Positions 56,361 to 64,000 of a stretch of 64,000 bases of DNA are shown here, one piece after another; position 1 is the stretch's first letter, and every line of letters begins with the position of its first letter. The notes under the pieces are model-generated. The model made no database searches. It had not been told where the DNA came from and saw nothing but the letters and a program-made list of their open reading frames with translations. This DNA is from Sedimenticola selenatireducens (GTDB lineage: Bacteria > Pseudomonadota > Gammaproteobacteria > Chromatiales > Chromatiaceae), in NCBI RefSeq assembly GCF_007625115.1, contig NZ_VMNH01000016.1, positions 1-64,000 on the forward strand, read 5' to 3'. A program made the position numbers and the translations under genes.

Positions 56361-57563
56361 GTGGATTCAGTAATCAGCGTGCTAGTTCTATATGCAGATT
56401 ATTCTGTACGAGCAAGTTATTATGATGATTGGATAGAGGCGTTCATCGAATCTCGTTTTTTTAATACGGTATCTATCAATATTTGTGATTCTGATATTAA
56501 AAGAAAATTGTACCATGCCTTGCCGGATATGGATGCAGTTGTATTATTGCATTCAACAAATGCGGATCAACTATTCTACCTCGAGCCGATTGTACCAATA
56601 CTTGAAAATTGCAAGGCCAAAGTATTTTCGTTTGTGGGTAACGAGGTGAATCTTCCTGGGGCACCAATCGAGCCTAAACGAAAAATTCTCTCGCAATTGA
56701 ACCCGGATTATATAGCAACGCAGCTGCTGCAAGAAGCGGGAGACTATTTATGGGGTGATATCGCTCCCGTTGTTTCGGTGCCTCATGCGCTCAACCCTAA
56801 ATCTTTTTTTAAAACGACGCTGTTAAAAGAAAGGCCATTGGACTTGGGCGTACGTTCATTTCGGTATCCACCACATTTGGGTGATGATGATAGAAATCGC
56901 TTGATGGATTATTTTCAAGTGATCAGTGATTCAAGGGGATTGCGTGTTGATATAGGTGAGGAACGGCTTGATCGGCAAGGGTGGGCTGCTTTTTTAAATA
57001 GTACACGTGGAACCTTGGCTACAGAAGCTGGCTCTTGGTACTTGTCGCGTAGCGACCAATTTATTGACGATATACAAAATTATGTTCGTAGCCAAAATCG
57101 ACGGGGTATCGTGTTGTCCGCTGAAAATAGTCGACTTAGACGGATTGCCCATAAATTACCTTGGTGGGTTCGCCAGCTTATATTGAAAGCATTGCGCGGC
57201 GGCCCTATTCGCTATGAATCTACGCTAACTAGCGAACTTTCTTTTGATGAGATCTATGAGAAATTCTTTAAATCTCGTGAGCGCGCGCCTGTTTATACGA
57301 AATGCATATCATCCCGACATTTTGATGCTATGGGTACAGGTACTGGAATGATACTGTTTAAGGGTAGGTATAATGACATACTGGTTCCGGATCTTCATTA
57401 TTTCGCCTTAGAGCATGATTTTTCGAATATTGACGAAATACTGGCGCGATTTGAAGATCCAGGTCAGTTGCAGGATATTACAGAGGCATCTCTTGAGCAT
57501 GCTTTGGGGCATCATACATATACACACAGGGTGGAAACGATAGCATCCATCCTCAATGAATAG
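56361..57563 (+). CDS. Glycosyltransferase-like protein, third and most diverged family member
   Basis: A 400-residue protein. VISVLVLYADYS aligns with the N-terminus of the second member, and RGTLATEAGSWYLSR and KGRYNDILVPDLHYFALEHDFSN correspond to the shared motifs, but with several changes (for example GTESG becomes ATEAG). The start is GTG at 56361, directly after the previous stop; GTG at 56379 is possible. No Shine-Dalgarno sequence is obvious, so translation is probably coupled to the gene before. Function inferred only from its relatives. Confidence 0.55.
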   Translation: MDSVISVLVLYADYSVRASYYDDWIEAFIESRFFNTVSINICDSDIKRKLYHALPDMDAVVLLHSTNADQLFYLEPIVPILENCKAKVFSFVGNEVNLPGAPIEPKRKILSQLNPDYIATQLLQEAGDYLWGDIAPVVSVPHALNPKSFFKTTLLKERPLDLGVRSFRYPPHLGDDDRNRLMDYFQVISDSRGLRVDIGEERLDRQGWAAFLNSTRGTLATEAGSWYLSRSDQFIDDIQNYVRSQNRRGIVLSAENSRLRRIAHKLPWWVRQLILKALRGGPIRYESTLTSELSFDEIYEKFFKSRERAPVYTKCISSRHFDAMGTGTGMILFKGRYNDILVPDLHYFALEHDFSNIDEILARFEDPGQLQDITEASLEHALGHHTYTHRVETIASILNE

Positions 57564-57630
57564 TTACTTTTTCTTATAACAACATACAGGGTGTGCGTCG
57601 GTTGAAAATGAGTATTGGACGGCTCTACTA

Positions 57631-59586
57631 GTGTGTGGGATTTGGGGTGCTTGGTTAGGGCAAGCGGCGATGGAGTTTCCATCAGATTATTTAGCCCAGA
57701 CCCTCTCTCATCGTGGCCCGGATGATGCTCAATTCTGGAGTGAATCTGATGGGAGCATCTGGCTTGGTCATAATCGGCTGGCCATTCTCGATTTATCCAA
57801 TGCAGGACAGCAACCCATGCATTCATCGTGCGGGCGCTATGTTATTGTCTTTAATGGTGAGGTGTATAACCACTTAGTTATCCGTGCACAATTGGAATCT
57901 GATGGCTTAGCACCCGCCTGGCGAGGACACTCTGATACAGAGTCTCTTATTGAAGCAGTTTCAGCATGGGGTTTAGAGAGAACACTAACGGCTTTAGCTG
58001 GCATGTTCGCCTTTGCGTTGTGGGACTCCGCTGAAAAGACCCTAACACTGGTTCGTGACCGCCTAGGTGAAAAGCCATTATATTTTGGCTGGGCCGGGTC
58101 CGGGTTTGCTTTTGCGTCTGAATTGAAAGCTCTTCGCGCTATTCCTGGTTTCAAATCCGAAATAGATAAGGGGTCTCTTGCACTCTATATGCGCTATGGC
58201 TATGTGCCTACTCCATACAGCATATACAAGGGTGTCTCCAAGTTGCCTCCTGGCTGTCTCCTCGTATGTGGCAGTTGCCATATAGAAAGCCTAACACTCC
58301 CTAAATATAAACCCTATTGGAATGCGATACAGGCAGCTAAAACCTCAGTATCTGATCGTTTTACATTTAATTCAGATGCTGAGGCTGTAGATTCCCTAGA
58401 GTCAGTATTGCGGAACTCTATTCGCGACCAGATGATTGCTGATGTACCTCTGGGGGCATTCCTCTCTGGTGGTATAGATTCATCAGTAGTGGTTGCTCTC
58501 ATGCAGGATTTGGCCAAAACTACCGGCAACCCTCCTGTGAAGACATTCTCAATCGGCTTTAATGAACGTGCCTATGACGAGGCACCTCACGCTCGTGCTG
58601 TAGCAAGTCATCTTGGTACAGAGCATAAAGAGTTGTATGTGAGTCCAGCAGAAGCTTTGGCCGTCATCCCTCGCTTACCTCACTTATATGACGAGCCTTT
58701 TGCAGATTCGTCACAAGTCCCAACATATCTGGTTTGTGAAATGACAAAGCAGCATGTAACGGTTGCTTTATCCGGTGATGGGGGCGATGAATTATTTGGC
58801 GGTTATAATCGCTACTTTTTAGCAGCCCGCATGTGGAATAGAATATCCAGAATGCCCCAGCCGGCTAGAGATTTAGCTGGTCGTATATTGCGTGCAATTC
58901 CAATAATAACCTGGGATGCTTTATATCGATTGTTAATGCCGGTTATTCCAAAACAATACCAGATGCGATTGCCTGGTGAAAAAATTCATAAGGCGGGTCG
59001 CCTGCTTGGTGCTGTTGATGAGCAAGCCCTTTATCGTGGATTAGTGAGCCAATGGGACCCCTTTGATGTTGTTCTTGATGCTGTAGAACCCAACAGTTTA
59101 TCAACCAATAATATGACGGGTATTCCGACCCTCATCGAAAAAATGATGTTGTATGATTCGGTTACATATCTACCTGATGACATACTAACCAAAGTGGATC
59201 GGGCTGCAATGGCTGTCAGTCTCGAAACACGTATCCCGTTACTTGATCACCGGGTGTATGAATTTGCATGGAGACTTCCTCTTAAATATAAAGTTCGTGA
59301 TGGCTCCGGTAAGTGGATTCTAAAAGAATTACTCTACAAGTATGTTCCCCAGTCACTTGTTGATCGTCCAAAAATGGGGTTTGGAGTTCCCATTGATGTT
59401 TGGTTGAGAGGTCCACTGCGGGACTGGGCGGAAATGTTACTGGATGAGTCGCGTCTAGTATCAGAGGGATATTTTAATGCACAATCCATTCGCTTAAAGT
59501 GGCAGGATCATTTATCGGGAAAATATAATTGGCAGCATCAGCTGTGGCCAGTCCTGATGTTTCAGGCATGGTTGATGGAACAATAA
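57631..59586 (+). CDS. asnB: Second asparagine synthase-type amidotransferase
   Basis: A 651-residue class II amidotransferase. The GTG start at 57631 gives MCGIWGAW, with Cys2 needed for glutamine hydrolysis, so the start is well fixed. RGPDDAQFW and FNGEVYNHL precede the PP-loop SGGIDSS (around residue 279) and SGDGGDELFGGYNRY. It is not closely similar to the 50929 copy in wording. It may amidate a second uronic sugar, or be the household asparagine synthetase type. It lies between the GT-like triplet and the Pgl module. Confidence 0.87.
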   Translation: MCGIWGAWLGQAAMEFPSDYLAQTLSHRGPDDAQFWSESDGSIWLGHNRLAILDLSNAGQQPMHSSCGRYVIVFNGEVYNHLVIRAQLESDGLAPAWRGHSDTESLIEAVSAWGLERTLTALAGMFAFALWDSAEKTLTLVRDRLGEKPLYFGWAGSGFAFASELKALRAIPGFKSEIDKGSLALYMRYGYVPTPYSIYKGVSKLPPGCLLVCGSCHIESLTLPKYKPYWNAIQAAKTSVSDRFTFNSDAEAVDSLESVLRNSIRDQMIADVPLGAFLSGGIDSSVVVALMQDLAKTTGNPPVKTFSIGFNERAYDEAPHARAVASHLGTEHKELYVSPAEALAVIPRLPHLYDEPFADSSQVPTYLVCEMTKQHVTVALSGDGGDELFGGYNRYFLAARMWNRISRMPQPARDLAGRILRAIPIITWDALYRLLMPVIPKQYQMRLPGEKIHKAGRLLGAVDEQALYRGLVSQWDPFDVVLDAVEPNSLSTNNMTGIPTLIEKMMLYDSVTYLPDDILTKVDRAAMAVSLETRIPLLDHRVYEFAWRLPLKYKVRDGSGKWILKELLYKYVPQSLVDRPKMGFGVPIDVWLRGPLRDWAEMLLDESRLVSEGYFNAQSIRLKWQDHLSGKYNWQHQLWPVLMFQAWLMEQ

Positions 59587-59590
59587 GCTA

Positions 59591-60709
59591 ATGAGCTTTT
59601 TGTTAGTTGCGAGTTTCCCAGAGTCATTGCTTAAGTTTCGCGGAGCATTGATGGCAGAGCTTGTTGCGCGAGACGAAAAAGTCCATGTTGCAGTACCGGA
59701 TATTCCTATGGGTAGTACATTGAGACTCGAGATGGAGGCCGTTGGTCTGATTGTTCACGAAATACCACTTAAACGTGTGGGTATGAACCCTGTGTCGGAT
59801 CTCAAGTTTCTTGCGCATCTTGTTGTGTTGATGCGTCGGACTAAACCCAAAAGAGTACTCTGCTATACAGTAAAACCAGTGATATATGGGCTTATCGCTG
59901 CAGTACTAGCTCGTGTACCATACCGATATGCACTAATAACGGGCCTTGGTTATGCTTTTCAGGGTGGGGATTCGAGAACCTTTGTTCGGTCATTGGTGAA
60001 GTCGCTGTACAAAATTGCACTTAAGTTTTCCGAAAAAACTTTTTTCCAGAATCCAGATGACGAAGCCTTATTTAGAAAATTAGGATTAATTGCTGATTCA
60101 GCAAAGACCTCTCTGGTAAATGGTTCTGGAGTGAATTTGACGGAATTTGCAGTGAGTCCACTGCCTAACAAATTATCTTTTCTATTCATAGGCCGTCTGC
60201 TGGGGGATAAGGGTGTACGAGAATATGTTGAGTCTGCGCGAATTGTTTGTGAAAAATATCCTGATATTGAATTCGGACTTGTTGGGTGGATAGATGATAA
60301 TCCGAATTCTGTCGGTCAAGATGAGTTGAGAAGGTGGATAGCTGACTCAGTAATTAAGTTTTACGGGAAGTTGGAAGATGTGCGTCCAGCAATAGCTAAT
60401 TGCAGTGTGTATGTACTACCTAGCTATCGCGAAGGCACGCCGCGTACTGTACTTGAAGCGATGTCTATGGGGCGCCCTGTGATTACAACGGATGCTCCAG
60501 GTTGTAGGGAAACAGTGATAAATTGGGAGAATGGTTTTCTGACGCCAGTTCGATCAATTGACGGGCTAGTGGCCGCAATGTGTGAATTTATAAATGATCC
60601 TTTACTGGTTGCTCGTATGGGTATGCGCTCACGTGAACTCGCAGAAGATAAATACGACGTGAATAAGGTTAATCAATTGATGCTTAGTGAGATGGGCTTC
60701 AAATGGTAA
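59591..60709 (+). CDS. GT4-family glycosyltransferase, PglA-like
   Basis: A 372-residue GT-B enzyme: FLLVASFPESLLKFRGALMAELV at the acceptor side, LCYTVKPVIYGLIAA, FIGRLLGDKGVREYVESA at the donor side, and PSYREGTPRTVLEAMSMGRPVITTDAPG (EX7E). The gene precedes the PglC-, PglD-, PglE- and PglF-like genes. Its sequence is like PglA-type enzymes that add the second sugar to undecaprenyl-diphospho-bacillosamine. It overlaps the next gene by 7 bp. Confidence 0.85.
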   Translation: MSFLLVASFPESLLKFRGALMAELVARDEKVHVAVPDIPMGSTLRLEMEAVGLIVHEIPLKRVGMNPVSDLKFLAHLVVLMRRTKPKRVLCYTVKPVIYGLIAAVLARVPYRYALITGLGYAFQGGDSRTFVRSLVKSLYKIALKFSEKTFFQNPDDEALFRKLGLIADSAKTSLVNGSGVNLTEFAVSPLPNKLSFLFIGRLLGDKGVREYVESARIVCEKYPDIEFGLVGWIDDNPNSVGQDELRRWIADSVIKFYGKLEDVRPAIANCSVYVLPSYREGTPRTVLEAMSMGRPVITTDAPGCRETVINWENGFLTPVRSIDGLVAAMCEFINDPLLVARMGMRSRELAEDKYDVNKVNQLMLSEMGFKW

Positions 60710-61311
60710 AGCGGTTTGCCGATCTCCTGCTTTCAATAGCAGGTTTGATTATTCTCTTCCCTGTTTTATTGGTTGTGGCTTGCCTAGTTTACTATAAATT
60801 GGGGTCGCCTGTATTGTACCGCCAGACTCGTCCTGGGTTGAATGGTAAGCCTTTCCAGCTAGTCAAATTTCGCTCGATGATAAGTGTTTCAGATGAAAGC
60901 CAAGGAGTGCTTTTAGACGCAGAGCGTATAACACCATTCGGCAGTATGCTACGTGCTTCCAGTCTTGATGAATTGCCGGAGCTGTGGTGTGTCTTAAAAG
61001 GTGATATGAGCTTGATTGGCCCTAGACCATTGTTGATGGAGTATCTTCCCTTATATACAGATGAACAATTTCGTCGACATGAAATACGCCCAGGAATTAC
61101 AGGCTGGGCACAGGTGAATGGAAGGAACTCTTTGAGTTGGGATGAAAAGTTTAAGCTGGATGTGTGGTACGTGGATAATCATTCGCTATGGCTGGACCTA
61201 AAGATTTTGTACATGACAATTAGGCGTGTGCTGAAGCAAGAGGGAATAACTGCTGAAGGTGATGTAACAATGCCTAAATTTACTGGTTCGCAATGTCAGG
61301 AGAAAAAATAA
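60703..61311 (+). CDS. pglC: Sugar transferase PglC-like (initiating phosphoglycosyl transferase)
   Basis: A 202-residue small-type phosphoglycosyl transferase. One N-terminal re-entrant hydrophobic helix (LLLSIAGLIILFPVLLVVACLVYY), the GSPVLYRQTRPGLNGKPF block, the catalytic LDELPELW (Asp-Glu pair) and GPRPLLMEYLPLY. PglC transfers diacetamido-bacillosamine-1-phosphate to undecaprenyl phosphate, which starts the repeat unit. GITGWAQVNGRNSLSW is intact. The adjacent genes make that donor sugar. Confidence 0.9.
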   Translation: MVKRFADLLLSIAGLIILFPVLLVVACLVYYKLGSPVLYRQTRPGLNGKPFQLVKFRSMISVSDESQGVLLDAERITPFGSMLRASSLDELPELWCVLKGDMSLIGPRPLLMEYLPLYTDEQFRRHEIRPGITGWAQVNGRNSLSWDEKFKLDVWYVDNHSLWLDLKILYMTIRRVLKQEGITAEGDVTMPKFTGSQCQEKK

Positions 61312-61313
61312 GC

Positions 61314-61967
61314 ATGCCGCAATATGCAGTTTACGGAGCCAGTGGATGTGGTCGTGGGGTGATGCCTCTGGCTCGCACTCAGTTACGAAATGAGGGCATT
61401 CTAAATGATAACCTAGTGTTTATAGATGACAATGCTGAACTTCATGACATTAACGGTCATAAAATTCTAAGCTATGAGGAGTTTATTAAAGCAGATAGAA
61501 CTAGGAGTCATATTGCGATTGCCATCGCAGATAGTAAGATCCGGCAACGATTGGCAGAGCGTTGTTGTATAGATGGTCTAAATCCATGGACGATTATTGC
61601 CGACAATGCAGTGATCATGGACGATGTTCGCTTGGATGAGGGATGTATTATCTGTCCCTTTGTAACGCTTACTTCCAATATCCGTATAGGTAAGTATTTT
61701 CATGCTAATCTCTATAGTTATGTCGAACATGATTGCGTCATAGGTGACTATGTCACTTTTGCACCTGGTGTGAAATGTAATGGAAATGTTGTAATAGAAG
61801 ATCATGCATATATCGGTGCGGGTGCGATAATTAAGCAAGGGCGACCTGGAGATCCATTGGTCATTGGTCGTGGGGCGGTTATTGGTATGGGTGCTGTTGT
61901 GACAAAAGATGTCCGACCTAGAACAATAGTGGTCGGCAACCCGGCTAGCTTATTAAGCAAGGAATAA
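61314..61967 (+). CDS. pglD: PglD-like sugar acetyltransferase
   Basis: About 217 residues. An N-terminal Rossmann-like domain (AVYGASGCGRGVMPLAR) and a C-terminal left-handed beta-helix with hexapeptide repeats (VRLDEGCIICPFVTLTSN, AYIGAGAIIKQG). It matches PglD/NeuD-type acetyltransferases, which acetylate the C4 amine of the bacillosamine precursor. ATG at 61314 is preferred, with AGGAG upstream; ATG at 61293 would lengthen it by seven residues into pglC. Confidence 0.82.
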   Translation: MPQYAVYGASGCGRGVMPLARTQLRNEGILNDNLVFIDDNAELHDINGHKILSYEEFIKADRTRSHIAIAIADSKIRQRLAERCCIDGLNPWTIIADNAVIMDDVRLDEGCIICPFVTLTSNIRIGKYFHANLYSYVEHDCVIGDYVTFAPGVKCNGNVVIEDHAYIGAGAIIKQGRPGDPLVIGRGAVIGMGAVVTKDVRPRTIVVGNPASLLSKE

Positions 61968-61970
61968 ATT

Positions 61971-63146
61971 GTGTTGAACACGCCCTTTTCTCCCTGGCCT
62001 GCTTACACAGCAGAAGAGGCTGATGCTGTAAGCGATGTTCTTCTATCCAATAAAGTTAATTATTGGACGGGTCAGGAGTGCCGGCAGTTTGAAAAAGAGT
62101 TTGCGTCTTGGGTTGGGGCACAGCATGCGGTGGCTATAGCCAATGGTACGGTAGCACTGGATGTTGCGCTAAAAGCACTTGATATTGGGCCGGGTGATGA
62201 AGTTGTCGTCACACCCCGAACATTCTTTGCATCTGTATCCTGTATTGTGAATGCAGGTGCAGTGCCAGTGTTTGCAGATGTTGACCCCGATACACAAAAT
62301 ATTACTGCAAGCACGATTTATGCGGTCCTCACCCCAAGAGTAAAAGCGATAATCTGTGTGCATTTAGCAGGCTGGCCGTGCGATATGGATCCAATAATGG
62401 AATTGGCTAGAGAGCATGAGCTGTTTGTTATTGAAGATTGTGCTCAGGCGCATGGGGCTGTCTATAAAGGGAAGTCTGTAGGTTCTATCGGGCATATAAG
62501 TGCTTGGTCATTTTGTCAGGACAAAATAATGACTACAGGTGGTGAGGGTGGAATGGTTACCACCAATACTACAGAATTATGGTTAAGCATGTGGTCATGC
62601 AAAGATCATGGTAAGGGCTGGAACGCCGTATATGAGAACAAGCAACCACAAGGGTTTCGCTGGTTACATGAGAGTTTTGGTGGTAATGGCCGTATGATGG
62701 AAATCCAAGCGGTAATTGGGAGGATTCAGTTAAAGCGTATGTCAGAATGGCATGCAAAACGAATAAACAATGCAACTCGTATATGGAATTCTGCTCTTGA
62801 TCTGACTGGTTTGCGTGTGCCAAAAGTACCCGATGAAATTGAACATGCTGCATACAAATGCTATGTCTTTGTTGAGCCTAAGCAACTGCAAGCGGGTTGG
62901 GATCGTGATCGAATTACCCATGAAATAAATGCCCGTGGCGTGCCCTGCTATTCTGGTTCTTGTTCTGAGGTATATCTGGAAAAGGCGTTTGATAATACTG
63001 GTATTCGACCGATCAGACGTTTGCCAGTTGCCAAGGAGTTGGGTGAAACCAGTCTGATGTTTTTGGTTCATCCCACTTTGACGAATGCTGAAATTGACAA
63101 GACATGTGAGGTTCTTCGGGAAGTGATGTTGCAGTCGATAGGATGA
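61971..63146 (+). CDS. pglE: PglE-like sugar aminotransferase (DegT/DnrJ/EryC1)
   Basis: A 391-residue PLP enzyme: PFSPWPAYTAEEADAVSDVL, ANGTVALDVALKALDIGPGDEVV, EDCAQAHGAVYKG and the PLP lysine in SFCQDKIMTTGGEGG (around residue 184). This type adds the C4 amino group to the 4-keto sugar made by PglF. GTG start at 61971, 3 bp after the pglD-like stop; TTG at 61974 is possible. Confidence 0.88.
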   Translation: MLNTPFSPWPAYTAEEADAVSDVLLSNKVNYWTGQECRQFEKEFASWVGAQHAVAIANGTVALDVALKALDIGPGDEVVVTPRTFFASVSCIVNAGAVPVFADVDPDTQNITASTIYAVLTPRVKAIICVHLAGWPCDMDPIMELAREHELFVIEDCAQAHGAVYKGKSVGSIGHISAWSFCQDKIMTTGGEGGMVTTNTTELWLSMWSCKDHGKGWNAVYENKQPQGFRWLHESFGGNGRMMEIQAVIGRIQLKRMSEWHAKRINNATRIWNSALDLTGLRVPKVPDEIEHAAYKCYVFVEPKQLQAGWDRDRITHEINARGVPCYSGSCSEVYLEKAFDNTGIRPIRRLPVAKELGETSLMFLVHPTLTNAEIDKTCEVLREVMLQSIG

Positions 63147-63319
63147 TATTCGATAAGTATGGAATTGATTAGGTAAGGGATATTCATCGAATTTCAGTCA
63201 AAAATGACGAGAAGTATCGAGTAGGTCTTGCGGTTATCACAGCGCAATTTGTGTGAAAAGTGAGAACTAAAGATATATTCCGCCTGGGTCGTATATGATG
63301 CTAACCGAGTGAATTGATA

Positions 63320-64000
63320 ATGTTGGAAAGTTTTCACAATCGTACGGCTATGCCGGTGTTGGCATTGCCACGTTATGCCAAGCGCATAGTCGCTTTGGCA
63401 GTGGATGCCTCGCTTTGTATATTCACAGTCTGGTTGACATTCTATTTACGCCTAGGTGAATTCGTATCATTGGCTGGCCCACCAATGTGGGCAGTGGTGG
63501 CATCACTAGGCATGGCGTTACCAATTTTTATTGTATCGGGGTTGTACCGAGCTATTTTTCGGTATTCTGGATGGCCTGCTTTGCTCGCGGTTATGCGTGC
63601 TATCGCTATCTATGGTTTGTTGTTTTCCTCTGTTTTTACTGCAATTGGTGTTCCCGGAGTGCCTCGAACAGTAGGCTTGATACAGCCACTGTTACTGTTG
63701 TTTGCGGTGGGTGGATCACGTGCTTTGGCTCGATACTGGTTGGGTGGCATGTACCAGAGTCAGCTGAAACTGGCAGCACTACCTAAGGCCTTAATCTATG
63801 GGGCGGGAAATGCGGGGCGGCAGTTGGCCTCTGCCATGAGCAATAGTATGGAAATGCGGGTGGTCGGATTTCTTGATGATGATGACCGGCTGCACGGACA
63901 TGTCCTTAATGGCCTGCCAGTCTATGGTCAGGATGACCTGCCGGGTCTTATCGAATCACAAGGTGTTACGGATGTATTGCTGGCACTCCCCACTGTTCAT
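63320..64000 (+). CDS. pglF: PglF/WbpM-like UDP-GlcNAc 4,6-dehydratase, cut by right edge
   Basis: Open from the ATG at 63320 to the edge, 227 codons. Four hydrophobic segments (about residues 22-42, 54-76, 90-110, 116-132) are followed by a Rossmann domain, ALIYGAGNAGRQLASAM (around 156-172), then VVGFLDDDDRLHGHVLNGLPVYG. This is the N-terminal membrane part and CoA-binding-like domain of the WbpM/PglF family. The catalytic SDR domain lies outside the window. The 173 bp before it are AT-rich and may hold a separate promoter. Confidence 0.85.
   Translation, partial: MLESFHNRTAMPVLALPRYAKRIVALAVDASLCIFTVWLTFYLRLGEFVSLAGPPMWAVVASLGMALPIFIVSGLYRAIFRYSGWPALLAVMRAIAIYGLLFSSVFTAIGVPGVPRTVGLIQPLLLLFAVGGSRALARYWLGGMYQSQLKLAALPKALIYGAGNAGRQLASAMSNSMEMRVVGFLDDDDRLHGHVLNGLPVYGQDDLPGLIESQGVTDVLLALPTVH

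Noticed and set aside
63487-63786. Frame of 99 codons near the right edge
   Set aside because: It is an out-of-frame shadow of the truncated PglF/WbpM-like gene, which is open from 63320 to the edge.

Overview
The window comes from a gammaproteobacterium, probably one of the sulfur-oxidiser-like or Chromatiales-type lineages. That placement is inferred from gene content and synteny (rhlB divergent from trxA-rho, nudE next to yrfG, groESL, glnE, msbA, rfaH) and not from any marker-gene search. The housekeeping part has roughly 50-55% GC by eye. Parts of the polysaccharide region are clearly more AT-rich.

Layout. 1-2.0 kb: mobile/repeat region with a REP-associated (RAYT) HUH transposase cut by the window edge, a tandem block of a 19-bp repeat, and an orphan secreted TPR protein gene bracketed by two identical 28-bp direct repeats. 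2.0-17.8 kb: housekeeping genes, namely a YajD-type HNH nuclease, a GGDEF diguanylate cyclase, nudE, yrfG, a YkgJ-type cysteine-cluster protein, rhlB, trxA, rho, a MurU-like nucleotidyltransferase, an M14-like amidohydrolase, groES-groEL under a perfect CIRCE operator, an unknown protein, glnE and ilvE.

17.8-27.2 kb (+): envelope glycan operon. It holds an ELM1-family protein, a GT4, a HAD-UbiA fusion, a GtrA protein, DprE1-like and DprE2-like enzymes, a membrane GT-C enzyme and a carbamoyltransferase. The GtrA-DprE1-DprE2-GT-C order parallels the mycobacterial polyprenyl-phosphoryl-arabinose locus. 27.2-35.9 kb (-): LPS assembly genes (rfaH, msbA, an LpxL-type acyltransferase, GT4, FkbM methyltransferase, wecB, waaL and a core GT2).

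36.2-64.0 kb (+): one very long O-antigen/exopolysaccharide operon. Its leader contains an ops-like element, and rfaH lies divergently next to it. The operon encodes an EPS-type MarR regulator, WbpB/D/E/I-type enzymes for diacetamido-mannuronic acid, a WbmH/WbmG/WbmF-like SDR triplet plus a fourth SDR, a Wzm/Wzt exporter, methyltransferases, an SGNH hydrolase and three members of an unusual glycosyltransferase-like family. It continues with two AsnB-type amidotransferases, a Wzx flippase and a Pgl-like bacillosamine module (GT4, PglC, PglD, PglE and a truncated PglF/WbpM at the right edge). Together these predict a polymer of amidated, acetylated and probably methylated amino-uronic sugars started on an N,N'-diacetylbacillosamine-type sugar, with WaaL joining it to lipid A-core. 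The chemical predictions are inferences from family membership.
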